Shown here: in pieces, positions 5,939 to 12,323 of the stretch
How positions within the stretch are numbered: position 1 is the stretch's first letter
Layout of the letters: each line of letters opens with the position of its first letter
Assembly: GCA_965651535.1 (NCBI GenBank)
Contig: CBFGSX010000033.1
Coordinates: 1-14,714, forward strand
DNA length: 14,714 bases
Direction: 5' to 3'
Source: JAQGJA01 sp965651535
GTDB lineage: Bacteria > Pseudomonadota > Alphaproteobacteria > Micavibrionales > SZUA-601
Position numbers and translations under genes: made by a program
Notes under the pieces: model-generated
The model's input: the letters and a program-made list of their open reading frames with translations, nothing else
Databases searched by the model: none
Told to the model about the DNA's origin: nothing

Positions 5939-6363
5939 AGCAGCCCGTCATCCTTGCGGCGGAAGTTTTCGATCCCGACATCGTCGAGCGTGTTGGTCTC
6001 GATCCGGTCGAGGCGGTCTTCCTCGTCCTGATCGCGCTTTTCCTGCGTGACCTCGAGCTTTTTCACTTCGAGATAAGCGTCCTGCACCACATGGGTCGCC
6101 GCCCGCACTTCCTGGAGCTTTTCGCCGATGCTGGTATCCAGCGCGGCGCATTCCCTCAGCACGCGATTGAGATACGCACCGAAATTGCGCGCGATATCGA
6201 CATCGACGGCGGCGAGGTTCTTCTCGGCGGCGAGCCTGTCGAGAAGGGATTTCTTCTCGGCACGCAACGATTCCAGTTCGGTGTTCAAAACGGCCAGCAA
6301 TTTGCGTTTTTCCTCGAGAGTATGACGGCGGTACTTGATCAGGTTATGCAGCTTCGCCATCAT
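5935..6363 (-). CDS. fliJ: FliJ-like coiled-coil flagellar export protein
   Basis: Predicted cytoplasmic stalk or chaperone-escort component of the flagellar type III export apparatus, working with the ATPase FliI. The 142-residue product is almost wholly heptad-rich, charged coiled coil (for example HTLEEKRKLLAVLNTELESL and LEVTQEKRDQDEEDRLDRIE), as in FliJ, whose sequence is poorly conserved. Assignment therefore rests mainly on length, coiled coil and position directly after fliI. Its start overlaps the fliI stop by 17-20 nt, implying translational coupling. Two successive ATGs (6363 and 6360) follow AGGGGG; the second has the more usual spacing. Its stop codon overlaps that of the convergent 58-residue gene. 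Confidence 0.85.
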   Translation of the reverse strand: MMAKLHNLIKYRRHTLEEKRKLLAVLNTELESLRAEKKSLLDRLAAEKNLAAVDVDIARNFGAYLNRVLRECAALDTSIGEKLQEVRAATHVVQDAYLEVKKLEVTQEKRDQDEEDRLDRIETNTLDDVGIENFRRKDDGLL

Positions 6364-7723
6364 CGGCCCCCTGCGCTTCCGGTTCGCCCCGCCACGGGAT
6401 GCCTAAGATCGCCGCCAGCTGCGCATAACCTTCTTCCATGCCGCATTGCTCGTAAGGTGTCTGCGCCAGAAACGCCTCGAGCGCGTCATAGAGCTGGATA
6501 GCGCGGTCGACGCGCGGATCGGAGCCTTTGCGATAGGCGCCCAGACGGATCAGCTCGGCCATGTCTTCGTAGAGCGCCAGATTTTCCTTGGCCTGCTGGA
6601 TCAGTTGATTCTCCGCGTCCGTGTTGCATTTGGGCAAGGCGCGCGACACGGATTTCAAAATATTGATCGCGGGATAGCGCCCGCGCTGCGCGATGGCGCG
6701 ATCCAGCATCAAATGCCCGTCGATGATCCCGCGCACCGCATCGGCAATCGGCTCGTTGTGATCGTCGCCCTCGACCAACACGGAAAACAATCCGGTGATA
6801 TTGCCTTCGCCTTTTGCGCCCGGCCCCGCGCGCTCCAGCAGTTTCGCCAGCTCGGTGAAAGTCGTCGGCGGATAACCTTTGGAAGTCGGCGGCTCGCCCG
6901 CACTCAGCCCGATCTCGCGCTGCGCCATCGCAAAGCGCGTCACGGAATCCATCATGCACAAAACGTGTTTGCCACGGCGGCGGAAATATTCCGCAATCGC
7001 CATGGTGGTATAGGCGGCCTGGCGGCGCACCAGCGGCGGCTGATCGCCCGTGGCGACGACGACGATGGCGCGCTTGAGACCTTCTTCACCCAGATCGTCC
7101 TCGAGAAATTCCTGCACTTCGCGACCGCGCTCGCCGATCAGACCGATCACGGCGATATCGCTGGCGGTATTGGCGCGCGCCAGCATCGACATCAGCGTGG
7201 ATTTCCCGACACCGCTGCCGGAGAAGATTCCCATACGCTGTCCCTTGCACATCGTCAAAAACGTGTTGAGCGCGCGCACGCCCAGATCGATCTTGCCCGC
7301 CATGCGCTGGCGCTGATGCGCATCGGGCGGCACGGATCGAAGCGGCGTCGGAATTTCGCCATGCGGCAACGACCCCTTGCCGTCGAGCGGATTGCCGAGC
7401 GCATCGACGACGCGGCCCAGCCAGCCTTCATTCGGATAAATCATCGGCGGTTCGCCCTGCACGGTGACGCGGCACCCCAACCCGATTCCGTCGAGTTTTC
7501 CAAACGGCATCAACAGCGCCTTGCCGTCGCGGAAGCCGACGACTTCGGCCATCATCTCGTGACCCGTCGTCGTCGTGATCGTGCATTGCCCGCCCACGGC
7601 CACGGCCTGCATCAGGCCGCGCACCTCGACCAGCATCCCCGACACGGCCGAAACGCGGCCATAGTGAACCAGATCGGGAATCCGGTCGATTTCCTGTTCG
7701 ATCTGCGTCAAAAAGTCGTTCAT
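6344..7723 (-). CDS. fliI: FliI, ATPase of the flagellar type III export apparatus
   Basis: Peripheral membrane ATPase that energises export of flagellar subunits; its hexamer resembles the F1 beta subunit. It is 459 residues, the usual size. The N-terminal beta domain spans about 20-95. The Walker A loop SGSGVGKS is at 168-175, followed by GLIGERGREVQEFLED (194-209, with catalytic Glu198). Walker B is KHVLCMMDS, with Asp259. The export-ATPase signature PPTTFTELAKLLERAG lies near 285-300. The C-terminal helical domain runs to the end. The ATG at 7723 is the first in frame; no strong ribosome-binding site is seen. It is followed by overlapping fliJ. No other flagellar genes are in the window. 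Relatives from virulence secretion (SctN) are possible, but the fliJ partner and GLMQAVAVGGQC N-domain favour FliI. Confidence 0.94.
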   Translation of the reverse strand: MNDFLTQIEQEIDRIPDLVHYGRVSAVSGMLVEVRGLMQAVAVGGQCTITTTTGHEMMAEVVGFRDGKALLMPFGKLDGIGLGCRVTVQGEPPMIYPNEGWLGRVVDALGNPLDGKGSLPHGEIPTPLRSVPPDAHQRQRMAGKIDLGVRALNTFLTMCKGQRMGIFSGSGVGKSTLMSMLARANTASDIAVIGLIGERGREVQEFLEDDLGEEGLKRAIVVVATGDQPPLVRRQAAYTTMAIAEYFRRRGKHVLCMMDSVTRFAMAQREIGLSAGEPPTSKGYPPTTFTELAKLLERAGPGAKGEGNITGLFSVLVEGDDHNEPIADAVRGIIDGHLMLDRAIAQRGRYPAINILKSVSRALPKCNTDAENQLIQQAKENLALYEDMAELIRLGAYRKGSDPRVDRAIQLYDALEAFLAQTPYEQCGMEEGYAQLAAILGIPWRGEPEAQGADDGEAA

Positions 7724-7885
7724 CAGACCATTCTGCGCCTGTAAAAATGAAAGGGAATTTAAGGCTTTCCGCCGAAAAACAAGAATGTATTTATTTCAAA
7801 TTTTATATATCATTAAGTCTTTTTTGATATTCTGGGAGAACGATGAGGAAAACAAGAACACCACATCAGAGGGAATTCTCCGTCC
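7724..7885. other. AT-rich divergent intergenic region between fliI and the 124-residue gene
   Basis: This 162-nt gap is clearly more AT-rich than its surroundings, especially 7785-7835 with runs such as TTTTATATATCATTAAG. It must hold the start signals of both divergent genes. I find no -24/-12 sigma-54 site and no single convincing -35/-10 pair on either strand, although several TATA-like hexamers are present. No repeat element or small gene is evident. Confidence 0.5.
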
Positions 7886-8260
7886 ATGCAACCGATCTAT
7901 ACCATGCCGGTGCCACCCGCGCCGTCCAGCCCGGATCTGGCCTATTATCAGACTTTCGTGCACGCCATGAACCGCACCAAGGCGTCCAGCATTGCGGAAA
8001 AACTGCGCACGGCGATCGAGCTGACCGCCGAGCTGGCCCAGACCAGCCCCGCCCATATCGCGCGGATGCTGGTCGATCACGGGCTGCGCGCGCCCAAGAA
8101 CGCCTTTCCCGACTCTTTCGTCGATTACGTCGAGAGCCGCCCCGCGCCGAAAAGCTTCGTGCCTTTGGCTGCCGCGGATGCCGACGTGGCCGCCCTTCGG
8201 AATTTCTGGCAAACGCTCGTTTCGGCCAAGGCCGAGGAGCGGGCTCTGGAGAACGCGTAA
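7886..8260 (+). CDS. Unrecognised 124-residue protein
   Basis: I do not recognise the family. The product has a Pro-rich start (MQPIYTMPVPPAPSSPDL), a central helical region (about 30-65, KASSIAEKLRTAIELTAELA), a middle segment MLVDHGLRAPKNAFPDSFVD, and an Ala/charged C-terminal helix. No signal peptide, membrane segment or cysteine is visible. This frame is preferred over the overlapping one because it has balanced composition, while the alternative is Arg/Gly-rich as expected for a shadow. A GAGGG sits upstream but 12 nt from the ATG, too far for an ideal site. A strong terminator-like hairpin follows 40 nt after the stop. Its neighbours (fliI and zapE) give only weak hints. Confidence 0.7.
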   Translation: MQPIYTMPVPPAPSSPDLAYYQTFVHAMNRTKASSIAEKLRTAIELTAELAQTSPAHIARMLVDHGLRAPKNAFPDSFVDYVESRPAPKSFVPLAAADADVAALRNFWQTLVSAKAEERALENA

Positions 8261-8300
8261 GCTCGGATTAACCCTTCCCCTTTATCCCAGCTATTCTTAC

Positions 8301-8328
8301 GGCCCCGCTTTTGCGGGGCCCCTTTTTT
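8301..8328 (+). terminator. Strong Rho-independent terminator in front of zapE
   Basis: Perfect 8-bp stem GGCCCCGC/GCGGGGCC with a TTTT loop, then CC and six T residues (8323-8328). It fits termination of the 124-residue gene. The next ATG (zapE) is only 17 nt further on, leaving no space for a zapE promoter after it. Confidence 0.9.
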
Positions 8329-8345
8329 CTGCTAGACAGGAGCGC

Positions 8346-9455
8346 ATGACCCATCTTCTCAAGCGCTACCGTCTGGCCGCCGCCGCCAACCGGATCGTCA
8401 CCGACCCGGAACAGGAAAAAGCCGCGCGCGAGCTGGACGATCTTTTCGGCGCGCTGGCGCAAAACCGCAAGCGCCTGTTCTTCCTGCGCAAGAAAATTGC
8501 CGGGCTGTATCTGCACGGCCCCGTCGGGCGCGGCAAGACCATGCTGATGGACTGGTTTCTCGAGGCCCTCGACCTTGCCGGATTCCGTGCCCAGCGCGTG
8601 CATTTCCACGCCTTTATGCTCGAGCTGCACCGGCAGCTGCACGCGCTCAAGACCGAGAAAAAAGACCTCGACAACCATGTCCACAAGATCGCCGATCAAT
8701 GGGCCAAACGCCTCGATGTGCTGTGCTTCGACGAATTCCATGTCACCGACGTAGCCGACGCCATGACGCTGATGCCGCTTTTCGAGCGGTTTTTCGCGCG
8801 CGGATTAACCCTTGTCACCACCTCGAACTGGGCGCCGGACGCGCTGTATTCCGGCGGATTGCAGCGCGCACGCTTCCTTCCTTTTATTGACAGGCTGAAA
8901 AACACCCTTACAATCGTGGATGTGAGTGGGACACAAGATTACCGTGAACTGAAACGGGCGGCCGCGACCGCCTGGCTGACGCCCCTGAATCAGGAGACGG
9001 CGGATGGCTTCGCGTCGCTGTTCCGCGATGCCGTCGGCTACGACCCCATCGAAACCCACGAAATTCACGTCGGCAACATCAAGGCGCATCGCCGCACCTG
9101 GACGATCCCGCGCGCCAGCAAATCCGTCGCGTGGCTGGATCTTTTTCACCTGCTCGACCAGCCTTTGGGCGCGGCGGATTTCCTGGCTTTGGCCAGCCGC
9201 TACCCGATGCTGTTTCTCGACAACCTCTATCCTTTCGGCGTGGACACCAACGAAAAGGCCAAGCGCTTCATCGTGCTGGTCGACGCGCTCTATGACAAGG
9301 GCGTGAAACTGGCCGTGCGCGCCGCCGTCAAACCGGAAAAACTCTATCCGCGCGACGGGGTGCTGCAATTCGAATTTAACAGAACCTTAAGCCGCCTGCG
9401 CGAAATGACCGCCGGTGCGCTGGCCGGCGCCAAAATCCCCGAAACGGCTGGCTGA
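8346..9455 (+). CDS. zapE: ZapE/AFG1-family cell division ATPase
   Basis: AAA+-like ATPase of 369 residues, normal for the family. E. coli ZapE associates with the division ring and affects FtsZ bundling; the mitochondrial homolog AFG1/LACE1 acts in protein quality control. Walker A GPVGRGKT is at 58-65 in the family context GLYLHGPVGRGKTMLMD. Walker B VLCFDEFHVTDVADAM is at 125-140, with Asp129 and Glu130. The sensor region TTSNWAPDALYSGGLQR follows near 158-174, and the C-terminal LQFEFNRTLSRLREM is typical. The ATG at 8346 has an AGGAG site. In many alphaproteobacteria zapE lies near mdh, as here, although DUF2336 and GIY-YIG genes intervene and mdh is on the opposite strand. A terminator-like hairpin directly precedes it. 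Confidence 0.94.
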   Translation: MTHLLKRYRLAAAANRIVTDPEQEKAARELDDLFGALAQNRKRLFFLRKKIAGLYLHGPVGRGKTMLMDWFLEALDLAGFRAQRVHFHAFMLELHRQLHALKTEKKDLDNHVHKIADQWAKRLDVLCFDEFHVTDVADAMTLMPLFERFFARGLTLVTTSNWAPDALYSGGLQRARFLPFIDRLKNTLTIVDVSGTQDYRELKRAAATAWLTPLNQETADGFASLFRDAVGYDPIETHEIHVGNIKAHRRTWTIPRASKSVAWLDLFHLLDQPLGAADFLALASRYPMLFLDNLYPFGVDTNEKAKRFIVLVDALYDKGVKLAVRAAVKPEKLYPRDGVLQFEFNRTLSRLREMTAGALAGAKIPETAG

Positions 9456-9475
9456 AATTAACCCGGCTTTCAGCC
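9450..9475 (+). other. Hairpin spanning the zapE stop codon
   Basis: GGCTGAAA (9450-9457) and TTTCAGCC (9468-9475) pair perfectly over 8 bp around a 10-nt loop. The zapE TGA is inside the left arm. No T tract follows, so efficient intrinsic termination is unlikely; it may protect the 3' end of the message or be chance. Confidence 0.45.
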
Positions 9476-9499
9476 CCGCCCCGCTACACTTGTAATCCG

Positions 9500-10633
9500 A
9501 TGTCTTTTCTCGAAAAAAACCTGCCCTGGCTGTTCGAGGATGTGCCGCCCACCCCCGCCGGCGGATGGCAGAAACACCTTGCCGAGGCCTCGCCCCAGCG
9601 CAAACAGGAACTCCTTGAAAAACGCTCGACGCCGCCCGTGGCTCTGGCGCATATGGCGCGCGACCCGGACAAAGATGTGCGCCGTGTTCTCTCCGATCGG
9701 CTGGCGCAAATCCTTCCGTCTTTGAGCGCCTCGGAACAGGTCGAGGTTTACGACATCACCGTCGAGGCGATCAAATCTCTGGCCGAGGACGAGGTCACCG
9801 CCGTGCGCGTCGCGCTGGCCTCGGCGCTCAAAGACATTGCGGGCGTGCCGCATCATATCGCGCGCCGTCTTGCCGACGACGCCGAGCGCGAGGTTGCCGA
9901 GCCCATTCTGCGCCACAGTATGTCGCTTTCCGATGCCGATTTGCTCGATCTGATCGCGCAACACCCGCAGGACTGGCACCCGATTGCCGTCGCGCAGCGT
10001 AAGCGCCTGACTGCGCAAGTTTCCGAAGCCGTCGCCAAAACGGGCAATGTCGAGGCCACCAAGGAACTCATCAAAAACGACGGCGCGACGCTGGATTACC
10101 GCACGCACCAGATTTTGGGCGAAAGCCCCACCTTCAAAGAGGAATTGGACGCGCGCCAGAGCATCGCGCGCAAGATGCGCCGCGAATGGATCAAGGTCAC
10201 CGATCCGATCTTGGGCAATTTCCTGCGCGTGCGCACCGATCTGGACGAGGCCACGACGGAAAAAGTCATGCGCAAGGTGCACCAGAACATGGGCGTGCAG
10301 GACGATATCAAACAGAAATCCGCCGCCGATCTGGGCGTGATGGAAATCTCCGAGGCGTTGAAACTGGGCGAGAACAACACCGTTATCGCCGCGCTGGTCG
10401 CGCGCAGCCATGTCCCCGAGGATGTCGTGCGGCGTATGCTGGACTCGCTGAACGGCCGCGCCGTCATCGCTCTATGCGTCAAGGCCGATATGCCGATGAG
10501 CTTCGCCGTGACTTTGCAACAGAAAATCGCGCGCCTGCCGCCCGCCAAGATCGTCTATCCCAAGGACGGCGACAAAAACCCGCTAAGCCCCGAAGAGCTG
10601 CAATTCCAATACGATTTTTTCGGGATCAGCTGA
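9500..10633 (+). CDS. DUF2336 domain protein
   Basis: Uncharacterised cytoplasmic protein of 377 residues. The middle of the sequence is typical of DUF2336, a largely alphaproteobacterial helical-repeat family: DPDKDVRRVLSDRLAQI, then DEREVAEPIL-like (here AEREVAEPILRHSMSLSDAD), then LLDLIAQHPQDWHPIAVAQR. Repeated helix pairs suggest a HEAT-like scaffold for protein contacts rather than an enzyme; no catalytic motif, signal peptide or membrane segment is seen. The C-terminal third continues with helical repeats (VIAALVARSHVPEDVVRRML, ALCVKADMPMSFAVTL). The ATG at 9500 lacks a clear ribosome-binding site. It is 44 nt after zapE on the same strand, so co-transcription is likely. The function is unknown. 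Confidence 0.85.
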   Translation: MSFLEKNLPWLFEDVPPTPAGGWQKHLAEASPQRKQELLEKRSTPPVALAHMARDPDKDVRRVLSDRLAQILPSLSASEQVEVYDITVEAIKSLAEDEVTAVRVALASALKDIAGVPHHIARRLADDAEREVAEPILRHSMSLSDADLLDLIAQHPQDWHPIAVAQRKRLTAQVSEAVAKTGNVEATKELIKNDGATLDYRTHQILGESPTFKEELDARQSIARKMRREWIKVTDPILGNFLRVRTDLDEATTEKVMRKVHQNMGVQDDIKQKSAADLGVMEISEALKLGENNTVIAALVARSHVPEDVVRRMLDSLNGRAVIALCVKADMPMSFAVTLQQKIARLPPAKIVYPKDGDKNPLSPEELQFQYDFFGIS

Positions 10634-10657
10634 CAAGCCGTCGATTTTTCCGCCCGT

Positions 10658-10692
10658 TTTCCCCAAGGATCCCGCATGGACTGCGGGGTTAC
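10658..10692. repeat. Palindromic repeat, left boundary of the GIY-YIG unit (copy L)
   Basis: Contains TTTCCCCAAGGAT, a CCCGCA/TGCGGG stem and GGGGTTAC. It is a direct copy (29 of 35 positions by eye) of 11072-11106 on the other side of the GIY-YIG gene. Most differences fall in the hairpin, and the stem pairing is kept in both. Confidence 0.8.
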
Positions 10693-10694
10693 TA

Positions 10695-10782
10695 AAAAAC
10701 CGTATCCCCGCGCTTGACGCGGGGTCCTTGCGTGTCCTCCAAAACAAAACCGTATCCCCGCGCTTGACGCGGGGCCCTTGCG
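10695..10782. repeat. Two tandem palindromic repeats, 50-nt period
   Basis: The copies at 10695-10732 and 10745-10782 differ at one base over 38 nt (10725 T, 10775 C). Each has a CCCCGCG stem, a CTTGA loop and a CGCGGGG stem, preceded by AAAACCGTAT and followed by CCTTGCG. They are inverted relative to the element at 11072-11106. The second copy ends directly against the stop codon of the GIY-YIG gene. Confidence 0.9.
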
Positions 10783-11067
10783 CTAAAGCGCCTTCTTCAG
10801 ACATTCCCATTCCGGGTTGTCTTTTTCAATCAAACCGAATTTCCAGTCGCGGTGCCATTTCTTGATTTTCATTTCCGCCGCCGCAGCTTCGTCGATCTCA
10901 GGAAAGAATTCTACGAAAACAAGCCGATCAATGCCATAACGACGAACATAACTTGTTTTCTCCGTTTCAAGATGCTGTTGCAAACGTGTCGTAATATCCG
11001 TTGTCATGCCGACATACAATGCCCCGCGCCTGCGATTGGAAAGAATATAGACGCATGGGTTTTTCAT
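10783..11067 (-). CDS. Single-domain GIY-YIG nuclease family protein
   Basis: Small putative endonuclease of 94 residues made of one GIY-YIG domain, related to the UvrC N-domain and the YhbQ/UPF0213 group. The two signature strands are VYILSN (6-11) and LYVGMT (17-22). Arg28 (in TTRLQQH) and Glu65 (in AAAAEMKIKKWHRDWK) fit the expected catalytic Arg and metal-binding Glu. The C-terminal WKFGLIEKDNPEW is typical of the family. The ATG at 11067 is preferred because upstream codons belong to the repeat; GGGGA from the adjoining repeat serves as ribosome-binding site. Repeats abut both ends (stop at 10783 against 10782, start 4 nt from 11072). The family is widespread, and its cellular substrate is unknown. 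A repeat-linked function is inference. Confidence 0.9.
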   Translation of the reverse strand: MKNPCVYILSNRRRGALYVGMTTDITTRLQQHLETEKTSYVRRYGIDRLVFVEFFPEIDEAAAAEMKIKKWHRDWKFGLIEKDNPEWECLKKAL

Positions 11068-11071
11068 CACA

Positions 11072-11106
11072 TTTCCCCAAGGACCCCGCGTCAAGCGCGG
11101 GGTTAC
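11072..11106. repeat. Palindromic repeat, right boundary of the GIY-YIG unit (copy R)
   Basis: Contains TTTCCCCAAGGAC, a CCCCGCG stem, a TCAAG loop, a CGCGGGG stem and TTAC. It is a direct repeat of 10658-10692 and an inverted relative of the tandem copies at 10695-10782, sharing their stem and loop as the reverse complement. It supplies the ribosome-binding site of the GIY-YIG gene. Confidence 0.85.
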
Positions 11107-11123
11107 GTATCGTTAAAACAAAA

Positions 11124-11152
11124 TCGTAATGCCGGACTTGATCCGGCATCCT
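11124..11152. repeat. Palindromic repeat downstream of mdh (copy R2)
   Basis: A perfect 8-bp stem ATGCCGGA/TCCGGCAT with the same CTTGA loop as the tandem copies, preceded by CGTA. It lies 13 nt past the mdh stop codon. Read on the minus strand it is followed by TACGATTTTG, a poor T tract, so weak terminator activity for mdh is possible. Confidence 0.8.
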
Positions 11153-11162
11153 CGAAAAAAGC

Positions 11163-12119
11163 TTACGCTGCCATCTTGTCGCTGACCTCGACGAGGGATT
11201 TTACCGCCTCGACCGAGCGCTCGAACATGGCGCGTTCTTCGCCGTTGAGCTCGATCTCGACGATTTTCTCGACGCCGTTCTTGCCGATGACGACGGGCAC
11301 GCCGATATACAAGCCTTTCACGCCGTATTCGCCGTTCAGATACGCGGCGCAGGGGATCAGGCGGCGCTTGTCCTGCAGATAGCTTTCCGCCATGGCAATC
11401 GCGCTCGAGGCGGGCGCGTAAAACGCCGAGCCATTACCTAGCAAGGCGACGATCTCGCCGCCGCCGTTGCGCGTGCGGTCGACGATCGCGTCGATTTTCT
11501 GTTGCGTCGTCCAGCCCATCTTGACCAGATCCGGCAAGGGAATGCCCGCGACGGTGGAATAGCGCACCAGCGGCACCATCGTATCGCCATGACCGCCCAG
11601 CACGAAAGCGGAAACGTCTTCGACCGAGACCTTGAATTCCTCCGCAAGGAACCAGCGGAAGCGCGCGCTGTCGAGCACGCCCGCCATGCCGACGACTTTT
11701 TCATGTTTGAAGCCCGTGACTTTCTGCATTTCGCCGACCATGACATCCAGCGGATTGGTCACGACGATGACGAAAGCGTCCGGCGCGTATTTCTTGATCT
11801 GTTCGCCGGCGGCCTTGATGACGCCCTTGTTGATGCCGATCAGATCGTCGCGGCTCATGCCCGGCTTGCGCGGCACGCCCGCAGTGACGATAACCACATC
11901 CGCGCCTTCGATCAGCGCGTAATCGCTGCCGCCCTGATAGGCGCAATCAAATCCTTCGACCGGCGACAATTCCGCCAGATCCAGCGCCTTGCCCTTGGCG
12001 GTGCCGTCGGCAATGTCGATCAAGGTCACGTCGCCCAGATTTTTCTGTCCGGCCAGCAAGGCCAGCGTGCCACCGATTTGACCTGCGCCGACCAGCGCGA
12101 TTTTGTTGCGTTTTGCCAT
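11163..12119 (-). CDS. mdh: Malate dehydrogenase (lactate-dehydrogenase-like type)
   Basis: NAD-dependent citric acid cycle enzyme interconverting malate and oxaloacetate in the cytoplasm. The 318-residue length is that of the LDH-like MDH group usual in alphaproteobacteria. The dinucleotide loop GAGQIG is at 11-16, and Asp35 (VTLID) would bind the NAD ribose. Substrate and catalytic residues are Arg84 and Arg90 (GVPRKPGMSRDD), Asp150 and Arg153 (VLDSARFR), and His177 (GGHGDTMVPL). Arg84 in the active-site loop favours malate over lactate. The ATG at 12119 follows a GGAG about 10 nt away. It has its own promoter with a perfect -10. Genes that often follow it in this class, such as sucC, are not downstream here; palindromic repeats and the GIY-YIG gene are. 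Confidence 0.97.
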   Translation of the reverse strand: MAKRNKIALVGAGQIGGTLALLAGQKNLGDVTLIDIADGTAKGKALDLAELSPVEGFDCAYQGGSDYALIEGADVVIVTAGVPRKPGMSRDDLIGINKGVIKAAGEQIKKYAPDAFVIVVTNPLDVMVGEMQKVTGFKHEKVVGMAGVLDSARFRWFLAEEFKVSVEDVSAFVLGGHGDTMVPLVRYSTVAGIPLPDLVKMGWTTQQKIDAIVDRTRNGGGEIVALLGNGSAFYAPASSAIAMAESYLQDKRRLIPCAAYLNGEYGVKGLYIGVPVVIGKNGVEKIVEIELNGEERAMFERSVEAVKSLVEVSDKMAA

Positions 12120-12154
12120 TTTGGAATGCTCCCGGTTTTGAAATTTGCGGAGCC

Positions 12155-12160
12155 ATTATA
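12155..12160 (-). promoter_or_regulatory. -10 box of the mdh promoter
   Basis: On the minus strand the hexamer is a perfect TATAAT. The -35 at 17-nt spacing (CTGTCT, 12183-12178) is poor. A start near 12148 would give a leader of about 29 nt. The spacer contains the 11-nt palindrome ACCCT-A-AGGGT (12173-12163), a possible operator; a weak -35 with a site in the spacer is compatible with activator or repressor control. Confidence 0.6.
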
Positions 12161-12241
12161 ACACCCTTAGGGTTTAGAGACAGGTTAAAAATTTTGTAAA
12201 TATGTCTAGAGGATAAGCCCCAGCCCGACGGAACCCAAACG

Positions 12242-12306
12242 GTCATCCTGCGAAATTTCCGCATGCGGGAATCCAGTCTGGATCCCGGCTCGAAGGCCGA
12301 GATGAC
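12242..12306. repeat. Palindromic intergenic repeat between fadN-type gene and mdh
   Basis: The ends GTCATC (12242-12247) and GATGAC (12301-12306) are inverted. Inside lies an imperfect palindrome (12267-12286), GGGAATCCAG-T-CTGGATCCC, with one bulged A. The rest of the 12120-12323 gap holds the mdh promoter and nothing else I can recognise. Confidence 0.75.
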
Positions 12307-12323
12307 GCGCAGAGACAAGCGCG

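Noticed and set aside
6446..7744. 432-codon plus-strand frame antisense to fliI
   Set aside because: His/Arg/Gln-rich shadow without recognisable motifs, lying fully opposite a well-supported fliI.
7843..8271. Overlapping 142-codon frame at the 124-residue gene
   Set aside because: Arg/Gly/Ala-rich low-quality sequence; the 7886 frame has balanced composition and ordered helices.
10695..10782. Possible CRISPR array
   Set aside because: Only two copies, each internally palindromic, with a 12-nt spacer and no cas genes; they belong to the intergenic repeat family.
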